Origin: Bacillota bacterium
GTDB taxonomy: Bacteria; Bacillota; Clostridia; Acetivibrionales; DTU013
Assembly (NCBI GenBank): GCA_023433505.1
Contig: JAEZCO010000083.1
Span: 1 to 10,225, forward strand
Direction of reading: 5' to 3'
DNA length: 10,225 bases
Each line of letters starts with the position of its first letter. Position 1 is the stretch's first letter. The notes below the pieces were generated by a model. It had not been told where the DNA came from and made no database searches. It worked only from the letters and a program-made list of their open reading frames with translations. The position numbers and the translations under genes are program-made. This document shows, one piece after another, positions 1 to 6,202 of the stretch.

Positions 1-34
1 AGTCTGCCCCCTTTGGCCGCTCGGGAACCCTCCC
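1..34 (-). tRNA. tRNA-Tyr, 5' part only (cut by the window edge)
   Basis: Read leftward from position 34, the sequence has a 7-nt acceptor strand (GGGAGGG), TT at positions 8-9, a CCC/GGG D-stem around an AGCGGCC-type D-loop, and the 5' half of an anticodon stem (GCAGA) followed by CT. It stops just before the anticodon. This D-arm and anticodon-stem combination is typical of Gram-positive tRNA-Tyr (GUA). The anticodon and 3' half lie outside the window, so tyrosine identity is inferred. A class II tRNA for Ser or Leu is the alternative. Confidence 0.8.
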
Positions 35-86
35 ATGTTTTCAGCCATACTTTTCTAACCAGCCGTTGTTGACCGGCGCATGATAT

Positions 87-116
87 ATATTACATTAATC
101 TGCTCCTGCTTGTCAA
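87..116 (-). promoter_or_regulatory. sigma-A type promoter of the tRNA gene
   Basis: On the minus strand a perfect TTGACA (111-116) is followed after 18 nt by TAATAT (87-92). This would start transcription near position 80 and give a leader of about 45 nt before the tRNA 5' end at 34. A near-consensus -35 fits a stable RNA gene. The call rests on motif match and position only. Confidence 0.65.
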
Positions 117-223
117 GCAAAAACGACAAATCCGATGCAAGTTTTTTTTGGCATTTTTGCCAGGGATGATTCAGCCGTTTCCTGACTGATGAAATATCAT
201 CCGCATTATCCGGAAGAAGCATG

Positions 224-252
224 TTGAATATTCACAGTTCCGCGGATATAAT
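224..252 (+). promoter_or_regulatory. sigma-A type promoter of the BrxD-like gene
   Basis: TTGAAT (224-229), a 17-nt spacer and a perfect TATAAT (247-252) lie about 37 nt upstream of the TTG start at 289. The promoter points away from the tRNA gene, so the two are divergently transcribed. The stretch between the two promoters (about 120-220) has a T-run but no other structure I can support. Confidence 0.65.
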
Positions 253-288
253 GGAATAAATATCAAATCGCTTTGCAGAGGTGATTAT

Positions 289-1548
289 TTGCAGATAGAC
301 GTTATGGAAGCAAAGCACATCATCCATACCTTGAAAAACGGGGTCATCCCTGATGCCAATCCCGACCTCCTTTGCCTGGGAAGAGACTCCATCGTCAAAG
401 AGATGGACAGGTGTCTTGATCTGGCTGAGGAAGGCAGCGGCAGCGTCAAATTCATCTCGGGCGAGTACGGCTCGGGTAAGTCCTTTATGCTGAATAAAAT
501 CCGGCAGCAGGCCGTTGGGCGGAATTTCGCCGTCAGCAGGCTTCAAATCAACAAAGGCTTTAATTTCAGCAGCTTCGACGTTCTCTACTATACCATCATG
601 CACAATCTTGCAACCAGGCTGACCGGTGCGGACGGCACTGATTTTGAAGGCCTGTTCAAGGACTGGATCGAAAGTTTGAAAAATAATTTAACTAAAAATC
701 AGGCCTTTGACCATATCAATGGGGTGGTCGCCTCCCTGAACAACTTCAACAGCTCCTTTGCCAGAGCCTTTCTTACCTTTATCCGCTCCAGGATATCCCG
801 GGAGCAGGAGCTGGCAAATGCCGCAGCCTCCTGGATCAAGGGCGAAAGAAACATACCTGCCGCGCTTAAAGCCAAGTTTGATGTCAAAGGAGATATTGAC
901 CGGCATACATCCATCGACTCCCTCAAGGCCTTTATCCACCTTTTGAAGCTCATCGGCTGCAAAGGCCTCGTGGTGCTTGTAGATGAACTGGAGCTGGTAA
1001 TGGGGCTCCGCTCCGACATACGCAGAAGCTGCTATGAAAATTTGAGATATATCCTTGATAATACCTTTGGAGGAGATTTCGGCAACTGTTTATTTGTTTT
1101 CGCCTCAACCGATGAGCTTTTCCAGGATAACGAAAAAGGAATCAGGGCATATCATGCGCTTTATCAGCGGCTGGGGGAGGCAATCTCCAAAAGCCCGTCC
1201 CATATGCAGGATATGCGCCAGCCGGTCCTGCCCCTTCCGAGACTGACGAAGGATGAGCTTCTGATTCTTACCGGCAGGATTGCGGATATTCATATTGCCG
1301 CTTACAGCTGGAAACCTTCCATCAGTGCGGAGGCGCTGAGAAATTGGACCTTGCTCACATTAAACAAGGAAAAGGGCGGGGCTTTCCCCATCAACACCCG
1401 GGAATTCATAAAAAAGCTGGTGGAAATCCTGGATATCCTCGAACAAAATCCCGGATATAATCTCTTTAACACCGAGCTGAAAATAGTGAACAAGAACGGT
1501 GCGGACACGTTCGTGAATGTCCTTTCCAAAAAAGACTCCGACGGTTAA
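289..1548 (+). CDS. brxD: BrxD-like P-loop ATPase (DUF2791 family), orphan
   Basis: This 419-residue protein is a soluble STAND/AAA-like NTPase resembling BrxD, the ATP-binding component of some BREX phage-defence systems. The Walker A loop GEYGSGKS is at residues 58-65 and a Walker B strand, LVVLVDELE, at about 227-235. An FASTDELF segment near 271-278 may be the sensor strand. Near the C-terminus, NTREFIKKLVEILDILEQNP (369-388) matches the usual family ending, and the length fits the family, so the gene looks intact. The TTG start is preferred because AGAGGTG (277-283) sits 5 nt upstream; the ATG at 304 is too far from any ribosome-binding site. No methylase, PglZ phosphatase, helicase or TerB-like partner lies in the window. 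Its exact role as an orphan is unknown; I infer a DNA-linked ATPase, possibly in defence. Confidence 0.8.
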   Translation: MQIDVMEAKHIIHTLKNGVIPDANPDLLCLGRDSIVKEMDRCLDLAEEGSGSVKFISGEYGSGKSFMLNKIRQQAVGRNFAVSRLQINKGFNFSSFDVLYYTIMHNLATRLTGADGTDFEGLFKDWIESLKNNLTKNQAFDHINGVVASLNNFNSSFARAFLTFIRSRISREQELANAAASWIKGERNIPAALKAKFDVKGDIDRHTSIDSLKAFIHLLKLIGCKGLVVLVDELELVMGLRSDIRRSCYENLRYILDNTFGGDFGNCLFVFASTDELFQDNEKGIRAYHALYQRLGEAISKSPSHMQDMRQPVLPLPRLTKDELLILTGRIADIHIAAYSWKPSISAEALRNWTLLTLNKEKGGAFPINTREFIKKLVEILDILEQNPGYNLFNTELKIVNKNGADTFVNVLSKKDSDG

Positions 1549-1590
1549 GGAGCACCGGAAGTTATATTTGGGCTAGTGCTGAATCCGGGG

Positions 1591-1798
1591 AGGGACAGTT
1601 GAACAACGTCATAGTCCCCCTCCTCTAAGGTGCGGGTTACCGATTGAAAAAGCTGTCAGTGGTGGGTAGCAATCCCCAACTGACGTTGTTCAAACGCCAC
1701 GTATAGGCGTGGCGCACGAAGTGTAGCGTAGGACGAATTCATTTCGCCCGCAGCGAGGGGGTATGGGGGCATGCCCCCATTGGAAATTGAATGTCCCT
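1591..1798. repeat. nested inverted-repeat element, MITE/REP-like, about 208 bp
   Basis: This non-coding stretch is bounded by AGGGACA (1591-1597) and its complement TGTCCCT (1792-1798). Inside, TTGAACAACGTCA (1599-1611) pairs perfectly with 1681-1693. A 7-bp stem CGCCACG/CGTGGCG (about 1696-1715) and a perfect 16-bp palindrome TGGGGGCATGCCCCCA (1763-1778) follow. The layers of pairing suggest a non-autonomous mobile repeat or the structured flank of a REP-associated transposase, not a simple terminator. I see no transposase frame in it. Family assignment is an inference. Confidence 0.5.
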
Positions 1799-1807
1799 TT
1801 CCTTCTT

Positions 1808-2125
1808 CTAAAGCTTTTCTATCTTGATTTCCGCATCCTTTGGCAAAGCCAGCCCGCAGGCAACTTCAATGCCTTTGAGAATGGCCGGAGGAACCGGACA
1901 GGCATTGTGCCTGCAATATTTGTTTGCATATTTGTATGTCTCGGTATCGCATATTTTGGAGAAGCATTCCACATAGGCGTCCACTTCCTTGAATTCCTCT
2001 TCCATGGGCTTGATATTCGGGCAATCGGTGCAAATATCCAACGCAGCCGTCTGCATATCCTCCGAATTGACCTTTATTACCGTCTTTAGTCCACAGATAC
2101 CGGGATTTACCGTTACCTCTACCAT
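1808..2125 (-). CDS. Cys-rich small protein, DUF6951-like
   Basis: This 105-residue soluble protein has eight cysteines (11, 32, 35, 54, 59, 71, 76, 90), including a CTDC pair at 32-35 and a C-x4-C pair at 71-76. It has no signal peptide or membrane segment. I recognise it tentatively as the uncharacterised DUF6951 family; no function is known to me. The cysteine pattern suggests metal or Fe-S binding, or thiol chemistry. It starts with ATG after GGGAGGG about 8 nt upstream, and lies only 22 nt after the glutaredoxin gene on the same strand. The two probably form one transcript from the divergent promoter near 2506. That link points to a role in thiol, persulfide or metal handling, but this is inference. 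Its end abuts the repeat element, and no U-rich terminator is visible. Confidence 0.75.
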   Translation of the reverse strand: MVEVTVNPGICGLKTVIKVNSEDMQTAALDICTDCPNIKPMEEEFKEVDAYVECFSKICDTETYKYANKYCRHNACPVPPAILKGIEVACGLALPKDAEIKIEKL

Positions 2126-2147
2126 GAATATACCCTCCCCCGTTTTT

Positions 2148-2381
2148 TTACTGCTTTCTCAAAGCATTATCAATGGCATTCTGATCAAACCCGACGATGA
2201 TATCCCCGTTGATATCCAGGACAGGAACCCCTCTTTGGCCGGATTTCCTGACCATTTCCATCGCCGCTTCCCTGTTACGGTTTACATCCACCTCTTCAAA
2301 CTTCACGTTCTTTGATGAAAGGTAATTCTTGGCAACCGTACACCACGGACAGGATGTTGTTGAATATACTTTTACAGACAT
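2148..2381 (-). CDS. glutaredoxin-like protein (YruB/NrdH type)
   Basis: This 77-residue protein has the compact glutaredoxin fold. The redox motif CPWC is at residues 11-14, after the strand VKVYSTTS. The cis-proline motif is GVPV (Pro53), and a GFD turn follows at 64-66. The length matches the YruB-family small glutaredoxins of clostridia. It probably reduces disulfides or persulfides in the cytoplasm; the physiological electron donor cannot be read from sequence. The ATG start has CGGAGGT about 8 nt upstream. It is the first gene of a leftward two-gene unit with the Cys-rich protein, transcribed from a promoter whose start region carries a CsoR/CstR-type palindrome. Divergently placed ccdA and thioredoxin genes support a common thiol-redox function. 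Confidence 0.9.
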   Translation of the reverse strand: MSVKVYSTTSCPWCTVAKNYLSSKNVKFEEVDVNRNREAAMEMVRKSGQRGVPVLDINGDIIVGFDQNAIDNALRKQ

Positions 2382-2465
2382 AATTATACCTCCGCTATTT
2401 CATGTTATAACAAAATTATAAATGCAGGCCAGGGAGCAATCCGGTTTTCACACCCCCGGGTTCAC

Positions 2466-2482
2466 ATACCCCCTATGGGTAT
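2466..2482. promoter_or_regulatory. CsoR/CstR-type operator 1
   Basis: ATACCC-CCTAT-GGGTAT is an interrupted palindrome with the core TACC-N7-GGTA and a G/C-tract, the general form of CsoR-superfamily operators. It lies immediately downstream of the leftward -10 at 2483-2488, so a bound repressor would cover the transcription start of the glutaredoxin unit. The probable regulator is the CsoR-superfamily protein at 3922-4215. The site is seen; binding is inferred. Confidence 0.65.
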
Positions 2483-2511
2483 ATGATATCAAAAATAGCC
2501 CCGGAATGCAA
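2483..2511 (-). promoter_or_regulatory. promoter of the glutaredoxin/Cys-rich unit
   Basis: On the minus strand TTGCAT (2506-2511), a 17-nt spacer and TATCAT (2483-2488) form a reasonable sigma-A promoter that ends where operator 1 begins. The predicted start near 2476 leaves a leader of about 95 nt. A TATAAT at 2415-2420 is closer to the gene but lacks a -35 at acceptable spacing, so I prefer this one. Confidence 0.5.
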
Positions 2512-2546
2512 TAGATAAATATAATTTTTCGGGTACAGGAATAATA

Positions 2547-2574
2547 TTGACTTTAGGCACATTTTTGATACAAT
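2547..2574 (+). promoter_or_regulatory. promoter of the ccdA-thioredoxin unit
   Basis: TTGACT (2547-2552), a 16-nt spacer and TACAAT (2569-2574) make a good sigma-A promoter. The -10 runs into operator 2, so repressor and polymerase would compete. The leader to the TTG start at 2631 is about 50 nt. Confidence 0.6.
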
Positions 2575-2594
2575 ATACCTACGCGGGGTATATT
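2572..2594. promoter_or_regulatory. CsoR/CstR-type operator 2
   Basis: AATATACC (2572-2579) and GGTATATT (2587-2594) are perfect 8-bp inverted arms around TACGCGG. The core TACC-N7-GGTA has the same arm sequence and spacing as operator 1. It overlaps the -10 and start region of the rightward promoter, mirroring how operator 1 sits on the leftward promoter. Confidence 0.7.
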
Positions 2595-2630
2595 TATAGC
2601 ATATATAAGCAAAAAGGCAGGTGAAACCGG

Positions 2631-3317
2631 TTGAATGCATTTTCATACATACTTACGTTTATTGAAGGAATTCTGACTTTTATTTCTCCCTGCATACTGC
2701 CCATGCTTCCGGTATATTTTATATACCTGGCAGGTTCTGCCGTGGGAGACGCCAAAATCAAACCCCTCAGCCGGAGCCGGCTTGTCATCAACGCTGTCGG
2801 TTTTGTCCTTGGTTTCACCCTGGTCTTTGTATTGCTGGGTGCCTCCGTTACCACCCTGGGCCATTTTTTGTCCGGACACAGAGATGTCCTGAGGAAAATC
2901 AGCGGAGTGATCATGGTCCTTTTCGGCCTTTACTTTATGGGGGTTTTAAAGCCCGGCTTCCTGAACGTTGAAAAGCGGTTCGAATTCAAGCTGGATAAGC
3001 TGCAGTTGCCTGGCTCCATGCTTTTCGGGATGGTCTTCGGTTTTGGCTGGACTCCATGCCTGGGGGCGTTTCTGGGGTCGGCGCTGATGCTGGCCAGCAA
3101 TTCGGAAAGCGTCCTGGAGGGTATTCTGCTGCTGTTCATTTATTCCGTTGGACTGGGCCTGCCTTTCATACTTTCGGCCATTGTATTTGAAAAAGCAAGG
3201 AATATTTTTAAAAAGATTCAAACCTACACCCGGACCATCAGCATTGCCTCAGGCATCCTGCTTTTGGCGGCAGGCATCCTGGTATTTACCGATACCATCC
3301 GGTATTTGAGTTTTTAA
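2631..3317 (+). CDS. ccdA: CcdA/DsbD-family membrane thiol-disulfide transporter
   Basis: This 228-residue, six-helix membrane protein moves reducing equivalents from cytoplasmic thioredoxin across the membrane to an extracytoplasmic thioredoxin. The two conserved redox cysteines are present in their expected proline contexts: SPC at Cys21 in the first helix and TPC at Cys143 in the fourth. Hydrophobic segments lie at about 5-35, 52-75, 86-106, 130-155, 162-186 and 203-220. The length matches short CcdA proteins without fused thioredoxin domains. The TTG start follows GGCAGGTG by 7 nt; the ATG four bases downstream is out of frame. The TlpA-like thioredoxin gene starts 19 nt after the stop, giving an obvious donor-acceptor pair on one transcript. 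Cytochrome c maturation, spore or envelope disulfide reduction are all possible; no cytochrome gene is nearby. Confidence 0.93.
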   Translation: MNAFSYILTFIEGILTFISPCILPMLPVYFIYLAGSAVGDAKIKPLSRSRLVINAVGFVLGFTLVFVLLGASVTTLGHFLSGHRDVLRKISGVIMVLFGLYFMGVLKPGFLNVEKRFEFKLDKLQLPGSMLFGMVFGFGWTPCLGAFLGSALMLASNSESVLEGILLLFIYSVGLGLPFILSAIVFEKARNIFKKIQTYTRTISIASGILLLAAGILVFTDTIRYLSF

Positions 3318-3336
3318 TGAAAGGATAGATAATTCT

Positions 3337-3921
3337 ATGAAAAATAAAAGCCTTATCCTCTGGCTGGTGGCAGGGTGTCTGCTATTGGCGGCTGCATATA
3401 CCGTTTATACAAAATATAAACCTCTCGTCACATCGCCTCCTCCGAATTCCGAAAGCACCGCGAATTCCAACAATTCCGGCGGTAAGATCATGGCTCCCGC
3501 TTTTACGCTTAAGGACCTGGACGGCAAGGAAGTCAAGCTGTCGGATTACAAGGGCAAGATCGTAATCCTCAATTTCTGGGCCACATGGTGCGGCTACTGT
3601 ATTCAGGAAATGCCGGAGCTCAACGCGCTGCACAAGCAGCTTGAAAAGGACGGCGACGCTGTAATTCTCGCCATCGACAGTAAAGAAGACGTAAAAACCG
3701 TAAGCAACTATATTTCCTCCGCCAACATTGAGTTAAAAGTGCTGACCGACGTTGACGGAGAGGTGACAAACCTTTATACCCCTTATGGAATCCAGGGATA
3801 CCCCACCACTTTCATTGTAAACCCCGACGGAAGCTTTTACACCTATATTCCGGGTGCTACCGACGAGAAAACGTTAAGTGCGATCATTGAAAAGATTCGA
3901 AAAGGTGAACCGTTGAATTGA
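3337..3921 (+). CDS. membrane-anchored TlpA/ResA-like thiol-disulfide oxidoreductase
   Basis: This 194-residue protein has an N-terminal hydrophobic anchor (about 6-23), a Ser/Pro/Asn-rich linker (32-50) and a thioredoxin-like domain. The domain holds the active site WCGYC (84-88) and the cis-proline GYPTTF (Pro156). The fold faces the outside of the membrane, where it would reduce disulfides using electrons supplied by the adjacent CcdA. The anchor includes a lipobox-like VAGC at Cys14, but strongly hydrophobic residues follow it, so an uncleaved transmembrane anchor is as likely as a lipoprotein. The ATG start has GAAAGGA about 11 nt upstream. The stop codon directly abuts the stop of the converging repressor gene, with no room for a terminator. 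The exact client protein is unknown. Confidence 0.9.
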   Translation: MKNKSLILWLVAGCLLLAAAYTVYTKYKPLVTSPPPNSESTANSNNSGGKIMAPAFTLKDLDGKEVKLSDYKGKIVILNFWATWCGYCIQEMPELNALHKQLEKDGDAVILAIDSKEDVKTVSNYISSANIELKVLTDVDGEVTNLYTPYGIQGYPTTFIVNPDGSFYTYIPGATDEKTLSAIIEKIRKGEPLN

Positions 3922-4215
3922 TCAGTCCACAAACTTGAGAAAGCTCTGGATGGTTTTCGTCAGGTCTTTGACAATCTTCTCTTTTTCCTCGGCGGATGTG
4001 GCATTTTCAAGGCATTTCACGGAATAATTCTCCAGGATCAGTCCGCCTACCTTGTTGATGGCGGCGCGAACAGCCGCCACCTGTGTCAGCATGTCTACGC
4101 AGCTTTTATCGTTCTCAAGCATTTTCTGTATGCCCTTGATCTGGCCTTCAATCCGGTTAAGCCTTTTCATGATATCGCTTTTGGCATCGGAGTAAGCAAT
4201 TGGGGAACCACTCAT
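3922..4215 (-). CDS. CsoR-superfamily (DUF156) repressor, CstR-like
   Basis: This 97-residue all-helical repressor has the family core RLNRIEGQIKGIQKMLE (18-34). In Mycobacterium tuberculosis CsoR, copper is bound by Cys36, His61 and Cys65. At the same spacing this protein has Cys39, Tyr64 and Cys68, so the metal-binding histidine is replaced. The C-x28-C pair equals the spacing of Cys31 and Cys60 in Staphylococcus aureus CstR, which senses persulfides by crosslinking. A reactive-sulfur or thiol-redox signal is therefore more likely than copper. The ATG follows AGGAGG by 7 nt. Its probable targets are the two TACC-N7-GGTA palindromes between the glutaredoxin and ccdA genes. I find no similar palindrome ahead of its own gene, so autoregulation is not evident. 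It could instead sense another metal or an electrophile. Confidence 0.88.
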   Translation of the reverse strand: MSGSPIAYSDAKSDIMKRLNRIEGQIKGIQKMLENDKSCVDMLTQVAAVRAAINKVGGLILENYSVKCLENATSAEEKEKIVKDLTKTIQSFLKFVD

Positions 4216-4393
4216 TCTATTTCCTCCTGTCAGTGCGTCAAGTCTTACTTCATAACGTGTCCGGCAGATGATTGCCTATGACTCAACGTTCCCACCGTAT
4301 TATATAATAAAATGCTTCCCTTTACCAGCTAAAACCATTTATTGATCTGTGAAAAATTGCGGCACAATTGCAAGTAAAGTGAAATAACCACCA
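4216..4393. other. intergenic region upstream of the CsoR-superfamily gene
   Basis: With the repeat at 4394-4507 this belongs to a gene-free stretch of about 335 bases. A perfect TATAAT lies on the minus strand at 4299-4304 and may be the -10 of the repressor gene. The matching -35 position (4322-4327, TGGTAA) is poor. No TACC-N7-GGTA site, RNA structure or small reading frame stands out. Confidence 0.35.
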
Positions 4394-4507
4394 TGTCATT
4401 GCGAGCAGCGGTAGCAACGCGGCAATCTTATCGGTTTTTACGATGCTTACCCGGCAATAATGCCTTTCGAGATTGCCGCGTTCCATTGCGTTGCACTCGC
4501 AATGACA
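4394..4507. repeat. dispersed palindromic repeat (TGTCATTGCGAG family), 114 bp
   Basis: The element has perfect terminal inverted repeats, TGTCATTGCGAG (4394-4405) and its complement (4496-4507). A second perfect 13-bp pair inside joins AACGCGGCAATCT (4416-4428) to 4470-4482, around a 41-nt centre. Repeats with the ends TGTCATTGCGAG...CAATCT are common as multi-copy MITE/REP-like elements in many bacterial genomes. It lies between the stop of the oxidoreductase gene and the repressor gene, and could form a long hairpin in the oxidoreductase mRNA. No coding frame is present. Confidence 0.8.
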
Positions 4508-4550
4508 GACGGTTGATGCGTAGTGCCATAAAAGTTTGAAAGGGTCCCGT

Positions 4551-6059
4551 CTATTTAATATTTTTTACCGATTGGTAGGCGCCGGCAAGAGCGCCGGGAA
4601 TTCCACCGATCTGCATTGACCAGCAAGAACCGATATACAGGTTCTTGACCGGAGTATCGATATTCACCCCCATAGTCTTCTCATAGAATTTTTTCCGCGG
4701 ATTCCAGCTCCACGACGACGACGCTCCATCCGAATTGTGAGTATAGCGTTCATAGGTCAGTGGCGTTGCCGCATCTTTAAACTCAATGGCTTCCTGCAGA
4801 TCGGGTATGAATTTTGAAGCTTTTTTAATCATTACCTCCATGGCCTGTTCCTTTAATTCCCGGTATTTTTGCTTATCGCCTCCGCCCCAGTTCTCCATCC
4901 ACCGGGTGGGAACCATGGTCTGGAGCATCAGCGACGACTTTCCGGCCGGAGCATGCTTCGGATTGACCATGGATGTGGAATACAGGCCTATGGAACACCT
5001 GTCAAAATATTGTCCGTCGTTGGAATTATAGATATCCAGGCCTTCCTTCTCGTCAAAATACATTACGTGGGGTAAATTCATATATTTTTTTAACTCGTCG
5101 GTGGGCATCTTCAGTCCAAGGTAAACTGTAAAAAAGCCTTCCGATACCGGCGAATCCTTAATTTTTTCCCGCAGCTCCAAAGGCACGATCTCTTTGTTGT
5201 CCAGGAGCTTGAGGATTGCATTCTTATAATCACATGCTGCGATAACATAATCCGACTCATACCGCTTACCGTTGCACAAAACACCGACAGCACAGCCATC
5301 CTTCGTGAGGATTTGTTCGACATAGGCGTTCAGCAGCAGCTTGCCGCCGTATTTCCTGAAGCTGTCTGCCAGAGTATCCGCCCAGGACTGCATGCCGCCT
5401 TTTACCGTCCAGTAGTCGCTAAACATTGAGGAAAAGGCTGCCGCCAGATAGTACGCAGACATATCCGGATAACCGTAGCCCCTGAGCCATTTGAAAATCT
5501 CCGAATCTTTTTCAAAAAATTCAAGTAAAAATTCAGAAATCGTCATGTTCTGATATTTCCCTATAACTTTCATCATTTTGGGGCCTTTCAGCACATAGGG
5601 CAATATGGCAAACAGCAGGGGAATCCCGCTGAGCAGGAAGGGCATGGGTTTATCGAATCCGCTCATCACAGCCGCTATTTTATCAAGCTCTGCAAAAAAT
5701 TTATCCAGCTTATCCTTTTCCTCGGGAAAACCCAGATAGAACATCTTTTTTAATTCATTATAATTTTCGGGGCTTCCATCGATTCTCCCGGACACAAATC
5801 TCATTCTTTGCGGTACGAATTCCAGCTTATCCAATACGCCAATGTCCTGCATGGCTTTATTCACAGACGGGCCTGATTCAAAGGACAATGTGCCGCTTTC
5901 AAAATAAAAGCCTTTGCGTGTGAATCCGGCAGTATATCCGCCGGGCATGCTGTGGGATTCAAAAACAGTTACATCGTAACCCTTCCTGGCCAGAAGATTC
6001 CCTGCCGTAAGGCCGCCGATTCCGGAGCCGATGACGATTACTTTTTTCAATTCGATCAA
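4551..6059 (-). CDS. FAD-dependent oxidoreductase, phytoene desaturase/retinol saturase type
   Basis: This 502-residue flavoprotein of the CrtI/RetSat superfamily has an N-terminal Rossmann dinucleotide motif, GSGIGG (11-16), with the acidic ribose-binding residue Glu34. A GGYTAGFTRKGFYFESG segment (40-56) matches the isoprenoid-desaturase group. The C-terminal FAD-binding segment, with YIGSCWSMQIGGIPGALAG, lies near 475-493. A hydrophobic patch at about 140-157 suggests membrane association. The usual reaction is FAD-dependent saturation or desaturation of polyene lipids, but no phytoene synthase or other carotenoid gene is nearby, so the substrate is unknown. The start is TTG at 6059 with AGGG 7 nt upstream; a TTG at 6050, three codons on, fits AAAGGA equally well. 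It lies 144 nt after yxlG on the same strand with no clear terminator between, so read-through from the sigY operon is possible. Confidence 0.85.
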   Translation of the reverse strand: MIELKKVIVIGSGIGGLTAGNLLARKGYDVTVFESHSMPGGYTAGFTRKGFYFESGTLSFESGPSVNKAMQDIGVLDKLEFVPQRMRFVSGRIDGSPENYNELKKMFYLGFPEEKDKLDKFFAELDKIAAVMSGFDKPMPFLLSGIPLLFAILPYVLKGPKMMKVIGKYQNMTISEFLLEFFEKDSEIFKWLRGYGYPDMSAYYLAAAFSSMFSDYWTVKGGMQSWADTLADSFRKYGGKLLLNAYVEQILTKDGCAVGVLCNGKRYESDYVIAACDYKNAILKLLDNKEIVPLELREKIKDSPVSEGFFTVYLGLKMPTDELKKYMNLPHVMYFDEKEGLDIYNSNDGQYFDRCSIGLYSTSMVNPKHAPAGKSSLMLQTMVPTRWMENWGGGDKQKYRELKEQAMEVMIKKASKFIPDLQEAIEFKDAATPLTYERYTHNSDGASSSWSWNPRKKFYEKTMGVNIDTPVKNLYIGSCWSMQIGGIPGALAGAYQSVKNIK

Positions 6060-6202
6060 ATCCTTTCCCTATACTTAAGAAAGCGCGGAATAGTCCATCT
6101 GTTCCCGCTGACTTAAAATACGGATAGGATCCGGTTATGTCTGAACGCTATCTTTATTTTCTCTGTTGTTCAAGCTTCATACACCTGTCCATTTTATACG
6201 CG

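Noticed and set aside
289..1548. A full BREX defence system
   Set aside because: Only the BrxD-like ATPase is present. None of the methylase, PglZ-type phosphatase, BrxC/PglY ATPase or helicase genes occurs in the window.
1763..1778. GC-rich palindrome as terminator of the Cys-rich protein gene
   Set aside because: No U-run follows on either strand. It is better explained as part of the repeat element at 1591-1798.
2415..2420. TATAAT as -10 of the glutaredoxin gene
   Set aside because: No -35 stands at 16-18 nt. The promoter at 2483-2511 has a better pair and sits on the operator.
3922..4215. A copper-sensing CsoR controlling copper resistance
   Set aside because: The copper-binding His position is Tyr64, and no copper ATPase or chaperone gene is nearby. 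Thiol-redox genes surround it instead.
4394..4507. CRISPR repeat or riboswitch
   Set aside because: There is one element with inverted arms, not an array of direct repeats with spacers, and no aptamer pattern that I recognise.
6110..6140. Terminator after yxlG (CGGAT-AGG-ATCCG)
   Set aside because: The stem is only five pairs with a three-base loop and has no U-run.
6150..6185. ECF promoter ahead of the oxidoreductase (TGAACA ... CGTT on the minus strand)
   Set aside because: The spacing is about 19 nt rather than 16 and the -10 element does not match the other two.
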